The notes under the pieces are model-generated. The model was not told where the DNA came from and did no database searches. It saw only the letters and a list, made by a program, of their open reading frames with translations. From Candidatus Omnitrophota bacterium (GTDB lineage: Bacteria; Omnitrophota; Gorgyraeia; Duberdicusellales; 4484-171): a stretch of DNA of 10,460 nt. A program made the position numbers and the translations under genes. The stretch's first letter is position 1; every line of letters begins with the position of its first letter. Below, piece by piece: positions 6,836 through 10,460 of the stretch. The stretch spans positions 1-10,460 of the forward strand of contig WJKZ01000004.1 of assembly GCA_014728785.1 (NCBI GenBank), written 5' to 3'.

Positions 6836-8728
6836 ATGGATATTTCAGTTATAATACCTACTTGCGGCAGGGATTTAAAGCTAAGGAAATGCATCGATTC
6901 CATATTAGCTGAAGAGACAGATGAAATAGATTTTGAGATAATAGTAATAGACGACAGAGACAGGCCCCCGCTTAAAAAACTTATAAATTCTTATACAGCT
7001 AATTTTAATTTAAAATATCTGTCTCAATACCGTAAAGGGCCGGCAGCGGCGAGGAATCTGGGCATTGAAAATTCTCAAGGGGATTTTATAGCCTTTATTG
7101 ATGATGATTGTACCGTCCAGAAACAATGGCTGAGAAGAATAATCGATGCACATAGTGCTAATCCGGAGACAGGAATAATAGGGGGAGATACAGTTTCCGC
7201 TACGCGGGAATCCTGGATTTTAGTAAGCCAGTTTTTGAGCACCTGCAGTATAGAGACCGATATAGAAGGCAAAACCGAAATAGTCTTTTTTCCCACCTGC
7301 AATGTTTCTTTCAAAAAGCAGATTTTCGATTCCTGCAGGTTCGATAGTAATTTTCCTTTTCCCGGCGGAGAAGACCTGGAATTTTTTTGGAGGCTTTTCA
7401 AGAGGGGCCATCGTTTTATCTGGGACAAAAGTATAAAAGTGGCCCACCATCGAGATACTTCTTTTTACAGTTTCCTTAAACAATCTTATATATACGGGCG
7501 GGGTAATTTACTGGTTCAGCATATCCATCGCGACCATCCCCTGTTGAAAGAGCTTGATTCTTCTCTTTACAGGTTTTGGCCCAAAACTTTGTTAAACTTT
7601 CTTAAGATCCCCCGTTTCTCTTATCTTTTAAGTAAAAGGCTTATAAAAAAACATAAAATTAAGAATATCTTTGAGAAAGCTTGTATTTTTTTATGTTTTT
7701 GTTTTCATAAATTTTTTTATCTGTGGGGGAATATCTGCGAATTGATTAAAATAGCAAGAGAAGCCGGAAAAATAAATAGTATTCAGGCAAAACTACCCCG
7801 ACTCCTTATTCTTGATATAACCCATTCCTGCAACCTGAACTGCAGGATATGTGATATATGGAAAACAAGTGAAAAGGATATAGATTCTGACCTTATAAAA
7901 AAAGTTTTAGACGAGGCAGTAAAGACAGGTATTAAGGATATAGCTTTTTCCGGGGGAGAGCCTTTATTACGCAAAGATATTTTTGATTTACTTGACTATG
8001 CTGCAGGTAAAGGCATAAAAAACCTGGGGATTCTCAGTAACGGTTTATTGGTTAAGGAATATTTGGAGGGGCTTAAATCTTATTTAGAGGATAATGTAAT
8101 ATCTTTGTCAATTTCGTTGGATTCTCTCCGTCCTGATTTGCATAATTATATAAGAAACTCTGATTCCGCCTGGCAGAAGACAATTGATGCTCTCAAATCC
8201 CTTTCTTCTTTAAAAAATTATAAACCAAGTGTCAGCTTTAACGTTATAACAATTATACTCAATCAGAATCTGGAAGAGTTAGCCGGATTAGCTGATTTTG
8301 TTAAGGATTTAGGTGCCGACTCGCTTCAATTTCAGCCCCTGTTGCCCAATAATCTTATGATGGCTGAGAGGAAAAAATCTGAGTTCTGGATACCTCAAGA
8401 AAGGCTGGGAGTATTGGACTCGGTTATTGACGGTCTTATAGCTTTTAAAAAGAAAAACTCCTCATTTATTAAAAATTCTTCCCGGAATCTTAATTTAATT
8501 AAATTTTATTATAGAGGTAATTTACTTAACAGGAATATACGCTGCGAATCAGCCGGCAATACTTTTCTTATGGCAAACGAAGGTAAATTTACTACCTGTT
8601 TTTCTTCTTACGGTGATATAAGGCGTCAGAATTTAAAAGATATTATTGAAAGCAGGCAACGGCAAAAGGCTTTTTCCCGGGTACAGGAATGTTCCTGGCC
8701 CTGTCTTTTACCCTGCTTCTGCGACTGA
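6836..8728 (+). CDS. fusion of a GT2 glycosyltransferase and a radical SAM enzyme
   Basis: The 630-residue protein joins two enzymes in one uninterrupted frame. Residues 1 to about 230 are a family 2 glycosyltransferase: MDISVIIPT start, VIDD (37-40), GPAAARNLGI (68-77), metal-binding DDD (89-91) and the GGED motif (177-180) with the probable base. A hydrophobic segment at about 282-304 may anchor it to the membrane. Residues about 319-630 are a radical SAM domain with C332-x3-C336-x2-C339 for the SAM-binding iron-sulfur cluster and GGEP (373-376). A cysteine-rich end (C570, C588, C619, C623, C627, C629) is likely to hold an auxiliary cluster, as in SPASM/twitch proteins. One half should transfer a sugar; the other should perform a radical step, perhaps on a sugar, lipid or peptide, which cannot be read from sequence. 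The start lies nine bases after the ATPase stop, with no strong ribosome-binding site. The second half is paralogous to the next gene. Confidence 0.85.
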   Translation: MDISVIIPTCGRDLKLRKCIDSILAEETDEIDFEIIVIDDRDRPPLKKLINSYTANFNLKYLSQYRKGPAAARNLGIENSQGDFIAFIDDDCTVQKQWLRRIIDAHSANPETGIIGGDTVSATRESWILVSQFLSTCSIETDIEGKTEIVFFPTCNVSFKKQIFDSCRFDSNFPFPGGEDLEFFWRLFKRGHRFIWDKSIKVAHHRDTSFYSFLKQSYIYGRGNLLVQHIHRDHPLLKELDSSLYRFWPKTLLNFLKIPRFSYLLSKRLIKKHKIKNIFEKACIFLCFCFHKFFYLWGNICELIKIAREAGKINSIQAKLPRLLILDITHSCNLNCRICDIWKTSEKDIDSDLIKKVLDEAVKTGIKDIAFSGGEPLLRKDIFDLLDYAAGKGIKNLGILSNGLLVKEYLEGLKSYLEDNVISLSISLDSLRPDLHNYIRNSDSAWQKTIDALKSLSSLKNYKPSVSFNVITIILNQNLEELAGLADFVKDLGADSLQFQPLLPNNLMMAERKKSEFWIPQERLGVLDSVIDGLIAFKKKNSSFIKNSSRNLNLIKFYYRGNLLNRNIRCESAGNTFLMANEGKFTTCFSSYGDIRRQNLKDIIESRQRQKAFSRVQECSWPCLLPCFCD

Positions 8729-8772
8729 AGAATTAAAATAAAGGCTAAATCAGACAGTTACCGGGATAGACA

Positions 8773-9897
8773 ATGGACTTAAAATATTTTTATAATTTAG
8801 CAAGAAAAAATCTTCTATTTTGGGTTTCCCGAAAAATAGATTATCCTTTATGTCCTCCCGATATGGTTCAGGTAAACTTTACTTTCCGGTGTAACCTGCG
8901 TTGTAAAATGTGCAGTATGCATGAACAGATGAACCGTCTTAAAGGCGAGGGGCGCCAGATTGAAATAGATTCGGTCACTTTCGGGAAGTTAATTAAGGAG
9001 ACCAAAGAGATGGGGGTAGACAATATACTATTTATAGGCGGGGAGCCTTTCTTGAGAAAAGATTTATTCGAGTTAATATCTTTCGCCAGGAGTTTGGGGC
9101 TGAACACCATAATTGTTACCAACGGAGTTTTGCTCAACGAAGACAATATAAGGAAATGTATTGATTCCGGAGTTGATTGGTTAAGCATTTCCCTGGACGC
9201 AGCTTCTGAAGCATCATTCAGCAGGATAAGAGGAGAAAAAGTATTCGGAAAAATTACAGATAATATAGACAGGCTTAATCTTATTAAAAAGGAATTATCG
9301 AAGGAGTTTCCCAAAATAGTCAGCGTTTGTACTATAATGGATGAAAATTTAGAAGAACTGTTAGATGTCGTAGAGCTGTGTAAAAAGGAAAATATAGAGA
9401 GGGTGATATTCCAGCCGGTTGTAATCAATAATATTGACCAGACCAAGAGAGGAGATGAATCCGCGCCTCTTATCCGCAGAGAAAGGTTGACAGCCCTTGA
9501 TAGTAGCATCGATAAGCTCATAGCCTACAAAAAGAAGTCACCGGAGAATTACGCTCTTATAGCCAATGATTTTAAAAACCTTAATATGATCAAAAGATAC
9601 TTTAGGGGAAAGGCTTCTATCCGGCAGCGCCCTTGTTATGCCGGCTATAACCGTTTGCAGATAGTTCAGGAAGGTAAGGTGTATTTCTGCGTAAGCCAGG
9701 ATGAATATGTTGCTAATTTCGGTGATGTAAAAAAAGATTCTTTAAAAGATTTATGGTTTTCCAAAGAAGCAAAGAAATACAGAAAGCTAATTAAAAAATG
9801 TAAATCTCCGTGTTTGCAATGGTGTTCTTACCGGGATGCCTTTATTGAATTCCGGGATATATTCGTAAAAAGAAGATTATTTTCAAAAAAGCATTGA
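8773..9897 (+). CDS. radical SAM protein with SPASM/twitch-like C-terminal cysteines
   Basis: This 374-residue protein has the radical SAM motif C40-x3-C44-x2-C47 (in FTFRCNLRCKMC), GGEP (89-92) and SISLDA (138-143), all on the core TIM-barrel-like fold. The C-terminal part holds C288, C306, C343, C347 and C351, with the same 18-residue C288-C306 step and the same CxxxCxxxC group as the fused radical SAM half encoded upstream. Shared segments include FQP (214-216), RERL (236-239) with LDS, the LNMIKRYFRG region (270-279) and the EGKV (300-303) strand before C306. It should cleave S-adenosylmethionine to a 5'-deoxyadenosyl radical in the cytoplasm and modify an unknown substrate. The gene lies 44 bases after the fusion gene, with nothing else in the gap, and one base before the next gene. 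The ribosome-binding site is weak (GGGAT). Substrate and product are unknown. Confidence 0.87.
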   Translation: MDLKYFYNLARKNLLFWVSRKIDYPLCPPDMVQVNFTFRCNLRCKMCSMHEQMNRLKGEGRQIEIDSVTFGKLIKETKEMGVDNILFIGGEPFLRKDLFELISFARSLGLNTIIVTNGVLLNEDNIRKCIDSGVDWLSISLDAASEASFSRIRGEKVFGKITDNIDRLNLIKKELSKEFPKIVSVCTIMDENLEELLDVVELCKKENIERVIFQPVVINNIDQTKRGDESAPLIRRERLTALDSSIDKLIAYKKKSPENYALIANDFKNLNMIKRYFRGKASIRQRPCYAGYNRLQIVQEGKVYFCVSQDEYVANFGDVKKDSLKDLWFSKEAKKYRKLIKKCKSPCLQWCSYRDAFIEFRDIFVKRRLFSKKH

Positions 9898-9898
9898 T

Positions 9899-10460
9899 AT
9901 GATACTGCCCTTTTTTAAAAAGAAGAAAGAAAAAATCAATGTTGCTCTGATTATGTGCCCGGGGTGGGGTGCAGTACAGCCGCCTGTAGGAATAAGTTAC
10001 CTCAAGGGTTTTTTAATGCGCAGAGGGATAAACGTTAAGTGTTTTGATTTAAGCCTGGAGCTTTATAAGATATTTCCCCATAAGGAGTATTGGGAGCTCA
10101 ACTACCCGGAGCATTTTATTATTCCCGAGAAGTTCGAAAAAGATGTCTTACCTTATTTAGGTTCGTTTATACCCGCCTCAGCAAAAAAAATTCTGTCCGT
10201 GGAGCCTGAAATAGTAGGTTTTTCGTTATTTATGTCCAGCCTTAACCTGAGTCTGCTATTGGCCGATTTCTTAAAAAAAATCCGTCCCGGTATTTTTATA
10301 GCAGGTGGCGGAGCTGAAGTTACCCGCCTTAAAAGGGTATTAATTGATGGCATAAGGGATTTTTTACCGGTTAACCGAAACATATTCGAAAACTTCGATA
10401 TTCTGATTGAGGGAGAAGGAGAAGAGAGCTTGGCGGATTTAAGCTGTATAGACAGAAGCG
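9899..10460 (+). CDS. probable B12-binding-domain radical SAM protein, 5' part only
   Basis: A frame opens with ATG at 9899, one base after the previous stop, and runs 187 codons to the window edge without a stop. After a lysine-rich start, VALIMCPGW (about 15-23) is followed by QPPVGISYLKGFLMRRG (about 27-43). That is the opening of cobalamin-binding-type N-terminal domains found before radical SAM domains (family pattern 'PP.G..YL...L...G'). Later come EIVGFSLFMSS (about 107-117), AGGGAEVTR (about 138-146) and DILIEGEGEESLADL (about 168-182), where the family usually has 'GEGE..l..l'. The CxxxCxxC motif is not reached, so the radical SAM part is inferred from the domain architecture. Such proteins catalyse methyl transfers or other radical reactions, and some relatives no longer bind B12. 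Its position suggests it belongs to the same operon. The alternative is a member with a B12-like domain only. Confidence 0.75.
   Translation, partial: MILPFFKKKKEKINVALIMCPGWGAVQPPVGISYLKGFLMRRGINVKCFDLSLELYKIFPHKEYWELNYPEHFIIPEKFEKDVLPYLGSFIPASAKKILSVEPEIVGFSLFMSSLNLSLLLADFLKKIRPGIFIAGGGAEVTRLKRVLIDGIRDFLPVNRNIFENFDILIEGEGEESLADLSCIDRS

Noticed and set aside
7750..7800. Possible frameshift or assembly join between the glycosyltransferase and radical SAM halves
   Set aside because: The frame is continuous through the linker, both sides have normal codon use, and no repeat marks a join.
8868..9521. A 217-codon open frame on the minus strand inside the second radical SAM gene
   Set aside because: It is rich in Ser and Leu with no recognisable motif, as expected from the antisense of a lysine- and glutamate-rich gene. 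The plus-strand frame has clear radical SAM motifs over the same bases.
1..10460. CRISPR arrays, insertion sequences, tRNA or rRNA genes, integrase sites
   Set aside because: No regularly spaced direct repeats, terminal inverted repeats with a transposase, or recognisable RNA genes were seen by eye on either strand.

Overview
The window is a stretch of bacterial chromosome carrying a surface-polysaccharide locus. It is AT-rich, uses ATA often for isoleucine, and packs its genes tightly. No rRNA, tRNA, phage or insertion-sequence genes were seen. The mix of Wzm/Wzt export genes, family 2 and family 4 glycosyltransferases and several radical SAM proteins is reminiscent of uncultured anaerobic lineages such as Omnitrophota. 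That placement is an impression from gene style, not a demonstrated assignment.

Layout: two glycosyltransferase genes lie on the minus strand at the left, a GT4-type gene cut by the window edge (1-850) and a GT2-type gene (847-1713). They are joined by an ATGA overlap and read leftward. A 238-base AT-rich gap (1714-1951) separates them from a plus-strand series that fills the rest of the window. Both sides of the gap carry a plausible extended -10 promoter.

The plus-strand series is, in order: a UDP-galactopyranose mutase-like flavoprotein (1952-3304), an ABC-2 polysaccharide export permease of Wzm type (3298-4074), a 906-residue Wzt-type ATPase (4106-6826), a GT2-radical SAM fusion (6836-8728), a free-standing radical SAM protein related to that fusion's second half (8773-9897), and the first 187 codons of what looks like a B12-binding-domain radical SAM protein (9899 to the window end). 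Gaps are -7, 31, 9, 44 and 1 bases, so this is probably one operon.

Working model (inference): glycosyltransferases build a lipid-linked glycan on the cytoplasmic side, the mutase-like enzyme may supply UDP-galactofuranose, and the Wzm/Wzt pair exports the product. The radical SAM proteins may modify the glycan or a sugar precursor. The most unusual element is the Wzt-type ATPase. In place of one short glycan-recognition domain it has about 670 residues made of three diverged copies of a domain of about 210-225 residues. The fusion of a glycosyltransferase to a radical SAM enzyme, with a paralogue of the latter next door, is the second unusual element. Together they suggest an export system coupled to radical-chemistry tailoring.
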